A stretch of DNA of 64,000 nt, from assembly GCF_009823805.1 (NCBI RefSeq), contig NZ_WUEK01000009.1, positions 124,001-188,000 of the forward strand, written 5' to 3'. Below, in pieces: positions 26,847-34,276 of this stretch. The DNA comes from Nocardioides flavescens (GTDB lineage: Bacteria > Actinomycetota > Actinomycetes > Propionibacteriales > Nocardioidaceae). The position numbers and the translations under genes are program-made. How positions within the stretch are numbered: position 1 is the stretch's first letter; every line of letters begins with the position of its first letter. Below the pieces are notes generated by a model, which saw nothing but the letters and a program-made list of their open reading frames with translations, was not told where the DNA came from and searched no databases.

Positions 26847-27629
26847 TCAGGCCCCGGGCCGCACGATCACGGGCAGGTCGGCGCCGAGCTTGAGGCGCTC
26901 GAGGAAGAGCACGACGGTCGCCGCCACCGAGCGGTGCGTCACGTCGTTGAGCACGTCGTGGCGCCCGCCCTCGACGACCCAGGTCTGGGTGGCCGGAGCG
27001 CCCGTGAACGGCGCCAGGGCGACGTCGACGGGGCTCAGCGGGTCCTCGGAGCCGTGCACCACGAGCGTGGGCAGCCCCGACGGGCCGGGGACGTAGCCCG
27101 CCCAGGCGCTCGGGAGGTCGCGCTGCAGGGCGCCGCGCTCGAACGCCTCGTCCTCGCTCAGCACCCGGCGGTGGGCCGGACACGCCGAGCGGGTCTCGAG
27201 CTCCGCGTCCCAGTCCGCGGCCGGAGCCGCGGCGGCGGCCTGCTCGGGCAGGGCCAGCCCGGCGAGCACCACGCCGTCGACCGCGTGCTGCCCGCCCTCG
27301 GCCAGCGCCGCGGCGAAGGTCGCGCCGGAGTCGGTGCCGACGAGCACGCGGGGCGCGGGGAGCGTGGCGTCGGCGACCAGCTCGTGGACGCGGTCGCGGG
27401 TCGCGCCGAGGTCGTCGAGGTCGACCTCGACGACGCGCACCTTGTAGGCGTCGGCCGAGATCCGGCGCCCGAAGCGGCCGTAGGCGGCGGCGCTCTCGCC
27501 GCGGCCGGTCAGCACGATCAGCGTGCCGCGGGCGGCGACGCCCGCCGGCTCGTCGTACGCCGTGGGGGCGTCTCCGGCTGCTGGGCCCGGGGCCGCGGGG
27601 ATCGACTGGGGGAGGAGGGTGGTGGTCAC
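26847..27629 (-). CDS. Alpha/beta hydrolase with Asp at the nucleophile-elbow position
   Basis: 260 residues, alpha/beta hydrolase fold. LIVLTGRGESAAAYGRFGRR gives the oxyanion region, VHGSEDPLSP the acid and EGGRHDVLND the His. The elbow reads VGTDSGA, so the residue in the middle of the G-x-Nu-x-G pattern is Asp rather than Ser. This would be unusual for a lysophospholipase-like enzyme and resembles dehalogenase/epoxide-hydrolase chemistry; a shifted alignment with Ser as nucleophile is possible. First gene of the operon; a promoter hexamer 7 nt upstream suggests a leaderless message starting at the GTG. Confidence 0.82.
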   Translation of the reverse strand: MTTTLLPQSIPAAPGPAAGDAPTAYDEPAGVAARGTLIVLTGRGESAAAYGRFGRRISADAYKVRVVEVDLDDLGATRDRVHELVADATLPAPRVLVGTDSGATFAAALAEGGQHAVDGVVLAGLALPEQAAAAAPAADWDAELETRSACPAHRRVLSEDEAFERGALQRDLPSAWAGYVPGPSGLPTLVVHGSEDPLSPVDVALAPFTGAPATQTWVVEGGRHDVLNDVTHRSVAATVVLFLERLKLGADLPVIVRPGA

Positions 27630-27636
27630 CCTTCCG

Positions 27637-27706
27637 AGGCTGGCAGCGCTCGGACGACCGCGTCCAAGAGCAGTCGTCGATCGCTTCCCATGCCCGATCG
27701 TGATCG
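27637..27706 (-). promoter_or_regulatory. Candidate LysR-controlled promoter 2 (hydrolase operon / lysR)
   Basis: On the minus strand TTGGAC (27667-27662), a 19-bp spacer and CAGCCT (27642-27637) lie 7 nt before the hydrolase GTG, so the transcript would be leaderless. The block 27662-27691 matches promoter 1 at 26 of 30 positions, and TGATCG recurs at the same spacing (27701-27706). In the other direction TAGTCT (27750-27755) stands 6 nt before the lysR ATG, a leaderless arrangement for the regulator. Confidence 0.65.
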
Positions 27707-27761
27707 GTCCGACGGCGTGGCCGGTGGCGGGAAGTCGCTCCGGAAGGCGTAGTCTTCAAAC

Positions 27762-28673
27762 ATGACCAACTCACTCGACATAGATCACCTGCGGACCCTG
27801 GTCGCGATCGCCGAGTGCGGTGGGTTCAGCCGGGCGGCCGCCGTGCGCCACATCAGCCAGCCTGCCCTCAGTCAGCACGTCCGGCTGCTCGAGAGGGGGC
27901 TCAAGCGCAAGCTGTTCGAGAAGGACGGCCGCGTCATGCGCTTCACCCGCGACGGCGAGGCCGTGCTGGCCGAGGCGCGCCAGATCCTCGCCGTGCACGA
28001 CCAGGCGATGGAGCGGCTGACGGTCGAGCAGACGCGCACGATCGTCGTCGGCTGCACCGAGCACGCCGCGGAGCAGGTGCTCCCGGAGATGCTGCGCGTG
28101 CTGAGCACGGCGTTCCCGGGCGCGACGACCCGTTTCGAGATCGGCCGGTCGACGGCGCTGTCCGACGCCGTCGCCAAGGGCACGCTCGACCTCGCCTTCG
28201 TGCTCGACCCCGGCTCGGCCGGAGCCGGTCACGAGGTCGCCCGCCTGCCCCTGACGTGGTACGCCGCCCCGTCGTGGACGCCGCCCGAGGCCGGTGAGCC
28301 CTGGCCGCTGGTCGCCTTCGAGGAGCCGTGCGGTCTGCGCGAGCGGGCGCTGGTCGCCCTCGACGGCGAGGGCCACCGGGTCCAGGTGACCGCCCAGTCC
28401 TCGACGCTCGAGGGGGTCACCGCCGGGGTCCGAGCCGGCATCGGCGTCGCGCTGCTGCCGAGCAGCGGCGGCCTGCCCCACGGTCTCGTCGTGCGCGACG
28501 ACCTCCCGGAGACCGGCGAGACCAGCCTGCGGATGGTCGTGCGCCGGGGCCTGGAGCCCGACGTCGAGCTCGCCGCGGCCGAGGCCGTCGCCAGGTTCTT
28601 CAGCACCCGGCCGCGCCTGCGGCTGGTCACCGAGGGCTTCGCGCTCGCCGCCCGCACCACCTCGGGGGCCTGA
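27762..28673 (+). CDS. LysR-family transcriptional regulator of the sulfur island
   Basis: 303 residues. N-terminal winged helix-turn-helix (DIDHLRTLVAIAECGGFSRAA, HISQPALSQHVRLLE) and a C-terminal periplasmic-binding-like effector domain (about 95-290). LysR proteins usually bind a dyad just upstream of the -35 and activate in response to a small molecule. It is divergent from the hydrolase operon over a gap that holds one of three near-identical sites in the island, so it is the natural candidate to control all three. The effector is unknown. Confidence 0.92.
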   Translation: MTNSLDIDHLRTLVAIAECGGFSRAAAVRHISQPALSQHVRLLERGLKRKLFEKDGRVMRFTRDGEAVLAEARQILAVHDQAMERLTVEQTRTIVVGCTEHAAEQVLPEMLRVLSTAFPGATTRFEIGRSTALSDAVAKGTLDLAFVLDPGSAGAGHEVARLPLTWYAAPSWTPPEAGEPWPLVAFEEPCGLRERALVALDGEGHRVQVTAQSSTLEGVTAGVRAGIGVALLPSSGGLPHGLVVRDDLPETGETSLRMVVRRGLEPDVELAAAEAVARFFSTRPRLRLVTEGFALAARTTSGA

Positions 28674-28674
28674 G

Positions 28675-29499
28675 ATGGGCGTCCTGGTCACCGGCGACGA
28701 GCTCGCCGCCCTGCTGGAGGACCCCGATCGCGACGTCGTCGTGCTCGACGTGCGCTGGAAGCTCGGTGGCCCACCGGGCCACGCGACGTACCTCGAGGGG
28801 CACGTGCCCGGCGCGGTCTACGTCGACCTCGACACCGAGCTCGCGCGCCACGGGGAGCCGACCGACGGGCGGCACCCGCTGCCGCACCTCGCCGACCTCC
28901 AGCGGGCCGCGCGGCGGTGGGGGATCGGGCCCGCCACGACCGTGGTGGCCTACGACGGCGAGGGGAACATGGCCGCCGCGCGCGCCTGGTGGCTGCTGCG
29001 CTGGGGCGGTCACGCCGACGTGCACCTGCTCGACGGCGCCCTGCCGGCGTGGGTCGGGGCCGGTCGCCCGCTCGGGACCGACGACGTCGTGCCGCCCGAG
29101 GGCGACGTGGAGCTCGCCGGCGGCGGCCTGCCGATCCTGGACGTCGACGACGTCGAAGCCTTCGACGGGACGCTCCTCGACGCCCGGGCCGGTGAGCGGT
29201 TCCGCGGCGAGGTGGAGCCGGTCGACCCGAAGGCCGGACACGTGCCCGGGGCGCTCAGCGCTCCCACGGGGGGCAACCTCGCCCCCGACGGTCGGTTCCT
29301 GCCTCCCGAGCAGCTGCGCGAGCGCTTCGCCGCGCTCGGCGTCGACGACGGGACCCGGGTGGCGGCGTACTGCGGCTCGGGCGTGACCGCGGCGCACCAG
29401 GTCGCCGCGCTCGAGATCGCTGGGATCGAGGCCGCGCTCTACCCCGGCTCGTGGTCGCAGTGGAGCAACCTCGACAAGCCGGTCGCGACCGGCGCCTGA
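28675..29499 (+). CDS. sseA: Thiosulfate/3-mercaptopyruvate sulfurtransferase
   Basis: 274 residues, two tandem rhodanese domains. The N-terminal one (about 5-135) is structural, and the C-terminal one (about 155-270) has the active loop CGSGVTAAH typical of mercaptopyruvate sulfurtransferases. The motif HVPGAVYVDLDTEL matches the N-terminal domain signature. It transfers sulfane sulfur to cyanide, thiols or protein cysteines. It starts 1 bp after lysR and is probably cotranscribed with it. Confidence 0.92.
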   Translation: MGVLVTGDELAALLEDPDRDVVVLDVRWKLGGPPGHATYLEGHVPGAVYVDLDTELARHGEPTDGRHPLPHLADLQRAARRWGIGPATTVVAYDGEGNMAAARAWWLLRWGGHADVHLLDGALPAWVGAGRPLGTDDVVPPEGDVELAGGGLPILDVDDVEAFDGTLLDARAGERFRGEVEPVDPKAGHVPGALSAPTGGNLAPDGRFLPPEQLRERFAALGVDDGTRVAAYCGSGVTAAHQVAALEIAGIEAALYPGSWSQWSNLDKPVATGA

Positions 29500-29519
29500 A
29501 AGTCAAGCATCACGGTCGA

Positions 29520-29576
29520 CTATCGATCCGCTTCACCCATTGCTCTTGGACCCCGGCCGCGCGCCGCACCTAGCGT
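29520..29576 (+). promoter_or_regulatory. Candidate LysR-controlled promoter 3 (monooxygenase operon)
   Basis: TTGGAC (29546-29551), a 19-bp spacer and TAGCGT (29571-29576) precede the monooxygenase operon. TGCTC directly upstream of the -35 is identical to promoters 1 and 2. The dyad TCGATCCGCTT..CCCAT at 29523-29540 is the inverted version of the ATGGG...ATCGA element seen there, as expected for a symmetrical LysR site. Confidence 0.6.
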
Positions 29577-29627
29577 CATGAGCGTCCTGTCCAGCCCCTG
29601 CCCGTCCCCGCCCCAGGAGGGTCACTC

Positions 29628-30788
29628 GTGGCCGTCGAGTTCATCAGCGCCATCAACGTCAACGCCAGCAACGAGGTCAACCGCCTCGGGAAGTCCGCCG
29701 TCGACCCGGCCTTCTTCCGCCGCTACGTCCGCGAGCTCGAGGCCGCGGAGTTCGACTACACGCTGGTGCCCTACGCCTCGTCGTTCCACGACCCGTTCGT
29801 CGTCGCCAGCTCGATCGTCGCGGTGAGCGAGCGGATCTCGCCGATCGTGGCGCTGCGGCCCAACACCGTCTACCCGACGGTGGCGGCCAAGGCGCTCGCG
29901 ACGCTCGACCAGTTCGGCGGTGGGCGGATCGCCGTCCACTTCATCGCCGGCGGCAGCGACCGCGAGCAGGCCCGCGAGGGCGACCGGCTCACCAAGGCCC
30001 AGCGCTACGAGCGCACCGCGGAGTACATCGACGTGCTGCGCAAGGTGTGGACGAGCACCGAGCCCTTCGACCACGAGGGCACCTACTACCGGTTCGAGGA
30101 CTTCGTCAGCGCGATCCGCCCGACCCGCGGCACCATCCCGGTCTCGGTCGGCGGCTCGTCGGCCGAGGCGTACGCCGTGGGCGGCTCGCGCGCCGACATC
30201 TTCGGCCTGTGGGGCGAGCCGCTCGCCGACACGCGTGCGCAGATGGACCGGGTCGCCGCCGAGGCCGCGAAGGCCGGGCGCACCGACGTGCCGCGCACCT
30301 GGGTGAGCTTCCGACCGATCGTCGCCGCGACTGACGAGCTCGCGTGGGAGAAGGCCGAGCGCACCCTCGGTGCCCTGTCGGGCGGCATCTCCGGGATCTC
30401 CGGCTGGCGTGGACTGTCGCTCGGCGGCGACGCTCCGGCCAACGTCGGCTCGCAGCGGCTGCTGGAGATCGCCGCGCGCGGCGAGGTGCACGACCGCGCG
30501 CTGTGGACCGCGCCCGCCGCGGCGACGGGCGCCGCCGGGGCCAGCACGGCCCTGGTCGGCTCGCCGGAGACGGTGGCTGCCGCGATCCTCGACTACGTCG
30601 ACCTCGGCGCCGAGCTGATCTCCATCCGCGGCTACGACAACCTCGACGACCTCATCGACTACGGCCGCCACGTGCTGCCCCTCGTGCGCTCCGAGCTGGC
30701 CCACCGCGCGGCCACCGGAGAGCGCGGCACCCTCCAGGACGACCACCTCGGCGCCCTGGCCCCCGCTCGTGAAGGAGCCCTCGCATGA
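29628..30788 (+). CDS. SsuD-like LLM flavin monooxygenase (copy 1)
   Basis: 386 residues from GTG preceded by AGGAGG 9 bp upstream. Luciferase-like TIM barrel of the alkanesulfonate monooxygenase type: FDYTLVPYASSFHDPFVVAS, ISPIVALRPNTVYPTVAAK, the active-site stretch HFIAGGSDREQAREGD and IPVSVGGSSAEAY. The enzyme oxidises a C-S bond with FMNH2 and O2 to release sulfite. It is about as similar in layout to the next gene as to SsuD, so the pair is a duplication. Probable sulfur-starvation function; the substrate may be a sulfonate or sulfone. Confidence 0.9.
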   Translation: MAVEFISAINVNASNEVNRLGKSAVDPAFFRRYVRELEAAEFDYTLVPYASSFHDPFVVASSIVAVSERISPIVALRPNTVYPTVAAKALATLDQFGGGRIAVHFIAGGSDREQAREGDRLTKAQRYERTAEYIDVLRKVWTSTEPFDHEGTYYRFEDFVSAIRPTRGTIPVSVGGSSAEAYAVGGSRADIFGLWGEPLADTRAQMDRVAAEAAKAGRTDVPRTWVSFRPIVAATDELAWEKAERTLGALSGGISGISGWRGLSLGGDAPANVGSQRLLEIAARGEVHDRALWTAPAAATGAAGASTALVGSPETVAAAILDYVDLGAELISIRGYDNLDDLIDYGRHVLPLVRSELAHRAATGERGTLQDDHLGALAPAREGALA

Positions 30789-31999
30789 CCCTGTCCGAGA
30801 CCGTGTCCGAGAACCCGTCCGAGAACCCGTCCGACAGCGTGCCCGAGACCGCGGCCCGCCAGGTGGAGTTCATCAGCCTCTCCCACCTCAACCCCTCCAC
30901 CGAGCTCGAGCCGATCCCCACCCGCGGCATCGACCTGCGCTACATGCGCCGCTACGTCGCCGCGCTCGAGGACGGCGGCTACGACTACACCCTGCTGCCC
31001 TACGGCTCCTCGACCGCCGACTCCTTCGTCGTCGCCTCCGCGGTCGGCCAGCTCACCGAGCGGATCAAGCCGATCGTGGCGCTGCGGCCCAACACCACCC
31101 CGCCGCTCGTCGGCGCGCAGAAGCTCGCCACCCTCGACCAGCTCACCGAGGGCCGCGCCGTCGTCCACATCATCTCGGGCGGCAGCGACGCCGAGCAGGC
31201 CCGCCAGGGCGACTACCTGCCCAAGGAGGAGCGCTACGCCCGCTCCACCGAGTACGTCGAGCTGCTGCGCCGCGCCTGGCACGAGCCCGCGGCGTTCAGC
31301 CACCACGGCACCTACTACGACTTCGACGACTTCGGTCCCGGCTTCGCGCCGTACGGCGACACGATCCCGATCTCGATCGGCGGCTCCTCCGACGAGGCGT
31401 TCACCCTCGGCGGCCAGCTCGGCGACATCTTCAGCTTCTGGGGCGAGCCGCTGGCCGACATCCGCGCCCAGATCGAGCGGGTGCACGCCATCGCCGACGC
31501 CGCGGGCCGCCCGCGCCAGCGGATCTGGGTGACCTTCCGCCCGATCACCGCGCAGACCGACGAGCTCGCCTGGGCCAAGGCCCACGACTACGTCGAGCGG
31601 ATCGCCCGGACCTTCCAGGCCGGGAGCTTCCACAAGCGCCACCACAGCGCCGCCCCGCCGCAGAACGTCGGCTCGCAGCGCCTGCTCGGCTTCGCCGCCG
31701 AGCAGGACGTCTACGACCGGGCGCTGTGGATGCGCACCGCCACGGCGACCAACGCCGGCGGGGCGTCCACCGCGCTCGTCGGCAGCCCGGAGACGGTCGC
31801 GGCCGCGATCCTCGACTACGTCGACATCGGCGCCGACCTCATCTCGATCCGCGGCTACGACACGCTCAACGACGCGGTCGACTACGGCCGCTACGTGCTG
31901 CCCCTGGTGCGCCAGGAGCTGGCCCACCGTGAGACCACGGGCCGCCGGGGCACGCTGCAGGCCGAGCACCTCGGCGCGCTGGCCACGGCGGGTGCCTGA
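30785..31999 (+). CDS. SsuD-like LLM flavin monooxygenase (copy 2)
   Basis: 404 residues, start coupled to copy 1 by ATGA. Same barrel landmarks: FISLSHLNPSTELEPI, YDYTLLPYGSSTADSFVVAS, IKPIVALRPNTTPPLVGAQ, HIISGGSDAEQARQGD and IPISIGGSSDEAFTLGG. A 20-residue N-terminal extension is low-complexity (SENPSENPSD) and encoded by a tandem 12-bp unit at 30805-30828. It presumably acts on a substrate related to that of copy 1. Confidence 0.9.
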   Translation: MTLSETVSENPSENPSDSVPETAARQVEFISLSHLNPSTELEPIPTRGIDLRYMRRYVAALEDGGYDYTLLPYGSSTADSFVVASAVGQLTERIKPIVALRPNTTPPLVGAQKLATLDQLTEGRAVVHIISGGSDAEQARQGDYLPKEERYARSTEYVELLRRAWHEPAAFSHHGTYYDFDDFGPGFAPYGDTIPISIGGSSDEAFTLGGQLGDIFSFWGEPLADIRAQIERVHAIADAAGRPRQRIWVTFRPITAQTDELAWAKAHDYVERIARTFQAGSFHKRHHSAAPPQNVGSQRLLGFAAEQDVYDRALWMRTATATNAGGASTALVGSPETVAAAILDYVDIGADLISIRGYDTLNDAVDYGRYVLPLVRQELAHRETTGRRGTLQAEHLGALATAGA

Positions 32000-32000
32000 G

Positions 32001-33167
32001 GTGACGGTCACCGACGAGAGAGCGCGGCTCGCCGAGCCCGACGTCTCGCCCGAGGCGCTCGCCCGTGTGACGGCCGAGCTGGCCGCCACCGCGCCCGAGC
32101 ACGACCGCACCGGCGACGTCCCCTGGGCCGGCCTCGAGGCCGCTCACCGGGCCGGGCTGCTGACCGCCACCGTCGCCACACGCCACGGCGGCCCGGGCCT
32201 CGGGCTGGTCGACACCGCCCGGGTGCTCGTCGCGCTCGGTGAGGGCGACCCGTCGGTGGCGCTCATGGCGGCCAACAACCTCAACACCCACCAGGCCCAG
32301 GCCGCGCACCCGCACTGGCCCGAGGCGGCGTACGACGACCTGCTGCGGCGCTCGCAGACCGGTCCGGCCCTGGCCAACGCGATCCGCGCCGAGCCCGAGC
32401 TCGGCGCGCCGGCCCGCGGCGGGCTGCCGAAGACCACGGCCCGGCGTGCGGCCGAGGGCTGGTCGCTGTCGGGCCACAAGGCCTACGCGACCGGCGGCGA
32501 GGCCCTGGCCTACCACGTCGTGTGGGTCGTGACCGACGAGCCGACGCCACGGGTGGGGCACCTGCTCGTGCCTGCCGACGCGCCCGGCATCAGCTGGATC
32601 CGCACCTGGGACCACCTCGGCCTGCGCGCGTCCAACACCCACGACGTCGTCTACGACGACGTCCTCGTGCCGGCGGAGAACTTCGTCGAGATCCCGCTCA
32701 CCGACGGCGTCTACCGCGACCCGGCCGCCACCGCCGGCCCGGGCAGCTTCGGCCACCCCGCGCTCTACCTCGGCGTGGCGCGGGCCGCCCGCACGGCGTT
32801 CGTCACCTACGCCCAGGAGCGGGTGCCGGCCGCCCTCGGCCGCCCGATCGCCACGACCGAGCGCATCCAGAGCGTCGCCGGTGAGATCGAGGCGCAGATC
32901 GGCCAGGCCGAGGCGCTGCTCTTCGGCACGCTGCTGCGCCTCGAGGCCGGCCACGACGTGGGCCCGCAGCTCTCGGTCGTGAAGGTGCAGATCGCCCGCT
33001 CGGTGGTCGCCGCCGTGCAGGCCGCGGTCGCGGCGCTCGGCAACCCGGCCCTGAGCCGCGCCAACCCCCTCGAGCGGCACCTGCGCGACGTGCTCTGCGT
33101 GCGCATCCACCCCCCGCAGGAGGACACCGCCCTCCTCGCGGCCGGCCGCCGGGTCCTGGGCCAGTGA
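32001..33167 (+). CDS. Acyl-CoA-dehydrogenase-fold monooxygenase (SfnB/DszC-like)
   Basis: 388 residues from GTG at 32001, 1 bp after the previous stop; a GTG nine bases earlier is an alternative. Acyl-CoA dehydrogenase fold: helical N-terminal domain (HRAGLLTATVATRHGGPGLGL), beta domain (GWSLSGHKAYATGGEALAY, GLRASNTHDVVYDDVLVP) and C-terminal helices ending RIHPPQEDTALLAAGRRVLG. Members near SsuD-like genes (SfnB, DszC type) are FMNH2-dependent oxygenases on sulfur compounds rather than CoA dehydrogenases. The usual catalytic Glu of true acyl-CoA dehydrogenases is not evident. Confidence 0.85.
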   Translation: MTVTDERARLAEPDVSPEALARVTAELAATAPEHDRTGDVPWAGLEAAHRAGLLTATVATRHGGPGLGLVDTARVLVALGEGDPSVALMAANNLNTHQAQAAHPHWPEAAYDDLLRRSQTGPALANAIRAEPELGAPARGGLPKTTARRAAEGWSLSGHKAYATGGEALAYHVVWVVTDEPTPRVGHLLVPADAPGISWIRTWDHLGLRASNTHDVVYDDVLVPAENFVEIPLTDGVYRDPAATAGPGSFGHPALYLGVARAARTAFVTYAQERVPAALGRPIATTERIQSVAGEIEAQIGQAEALLFGTLLRLEAGHDVGPQLSVVKVQIARSVVAAVQAAVAALGNPALSRANPLERHLRDVLCVRIHPPQEDTALLAAGRRVLGQ

Positions 33168-34156
33168 CAGGACCGGTGACCCGCTACGTCGTCATCGGCG
33201 GGGGAGCCGTCGGGGGCGCGCTGGCCGCCCAGCTCGTGCCGGCCGGTCACGACGTCGTGCTCGTCGCCCGCGGCGAGCACGGCCGCGCGGTGGCCGAGCG
33301 CGGCCTCGTCGTACGCCGCCCCGGTCGCGTCGACGTCGTGCCCGTCGCGGTGGCGAGCGGTCCCGACGAGGTCGCCCTGCGGCCCGACGACGTCCTGCTG
33401 CTCACGGTCAAGACCCAGGACGCCGAGGCCGCCCTGGCCGCGTGGGCCTGGCGGCCGGTCGAGGGCGGGGGAGTCGCCGCGGACCTGCCGGTGGTGACGT
33501 TCCAGAACGGCCTGCTGACCGAGGACCTCGCCCTGCGCAGGTTCGCCCGCGTCTACGGCGCCACCATCGGCATCGCGGCCAGCCACCTCACGCCCGGCGA
33601 GGTCGTGTCGCCGTCCGAGCCGCCCGCCGTCGGCATGGTGTGGCTCGGTCGCTACGGCGCGCCGGCCGACGCGCTGCAGCAGGACCTCGTCGCCGACCTG
33701 TCGGACGCGGGGTTCGCCGCCTGGTCCGTGCCCGACGTGCGCGCGCAGAAGGGCGCCAAGCTCCTGGCCAACGTCGCCAACGCCCTCGACCTGGTCGCCG
33801 GTGACGACGACCTGCGCGCCGAGGCGCGGGCGCGGCTGCGCGACGAGGCGCTCACTGTGCTGCAGGCGGCCGGTCACCCGCTGCCCCCGAGCGGCGTCCT
33901 CGACCACGGCGCCGTCGACTTCCGGGTGCTGCCCGTCGAGGGCCACGTCGCCGGGCGCCTGTCGACCTGGCAGTCCTTCGCCCGCGGCGCATCGAGCGAG
34001 GTGGACTACCTCAACGGCGAGATCGTCCTGCTCGCCCGGCGCCACGGCGTGCCCGCTCCGCTCAACGAGGCCGTGCAGCGGCTGCTCGGCCCCGCCGGTG
34101 CTGCGGCCGGGGCGACCCTGGAGGGCCTGCTCGCCGCCGGCCCCGCCCTCGTCTGA
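33164..34156 (+). CDS. Ketopantoate reductase-like NAD(P)-dependent oxidoreductase
   Basis: 330 residues. The Rossmann motif GGGAVGGALAAQL at the N-terminus, VKTQDAEAAL and FQNGL are typical of the ApbA/PanE family, and the C-terminal helical domain holds the expected Lys region (AQKGAKLLANVANALD). It overlaps the previous gene by 4 bp and closes the monooxygenase operon. In that setting it probably reduces a 2-keto product of sulfur-compound breakdown rather than making pantoate. Confidence 0.85.
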   Translation: MTGPVTRYVVIGGGAVGGALAAQLVPAGHDVVLVARGEHGRAVAERGLVVRRPGRVDVVPVAVASGPDEVALRPDDVLLLTVKTQDAEAALAAWAWRPVEGGGVAADLPVVTFQNGLLTEDLALRRFARVYGATIGIAASHLTPGEVVSPSEPPAVGMVWLGRYGAPADALQQDLVADLSDAGFAAWSVPDVRAQKGAKLLANVANALDLVAGDDDLRAEARARLRDEALTVLQAAGHPLPPSGVLDHGAVDFRVLPVEGHVAGRLSTWQSFARGASSEVDYLNGEIVLLARRHGVPAPLNEAVQRLLGPAGAAAGATLEGLLAAGPALV

Positions 34157-34276
34157 GCGGCCCGGTGTCCGAGCGGCTCGGTGCCAGGACGGTGACGTGA
34201 GCACCATGAGGCGCGGCCTCCCGCTGATGGCGCGTGCGTCGTTCGACCACCCCGGACCGGCGCTCCTGGCGCCGGG

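Noticed and set aside
30791..30840. Tandem 12-bp unit at the start of the second monooxygenase as a regulatory element
   Set aside because: It is in frame and coding (SENP units), so it is explained as a low-complexity N-terminal extension.
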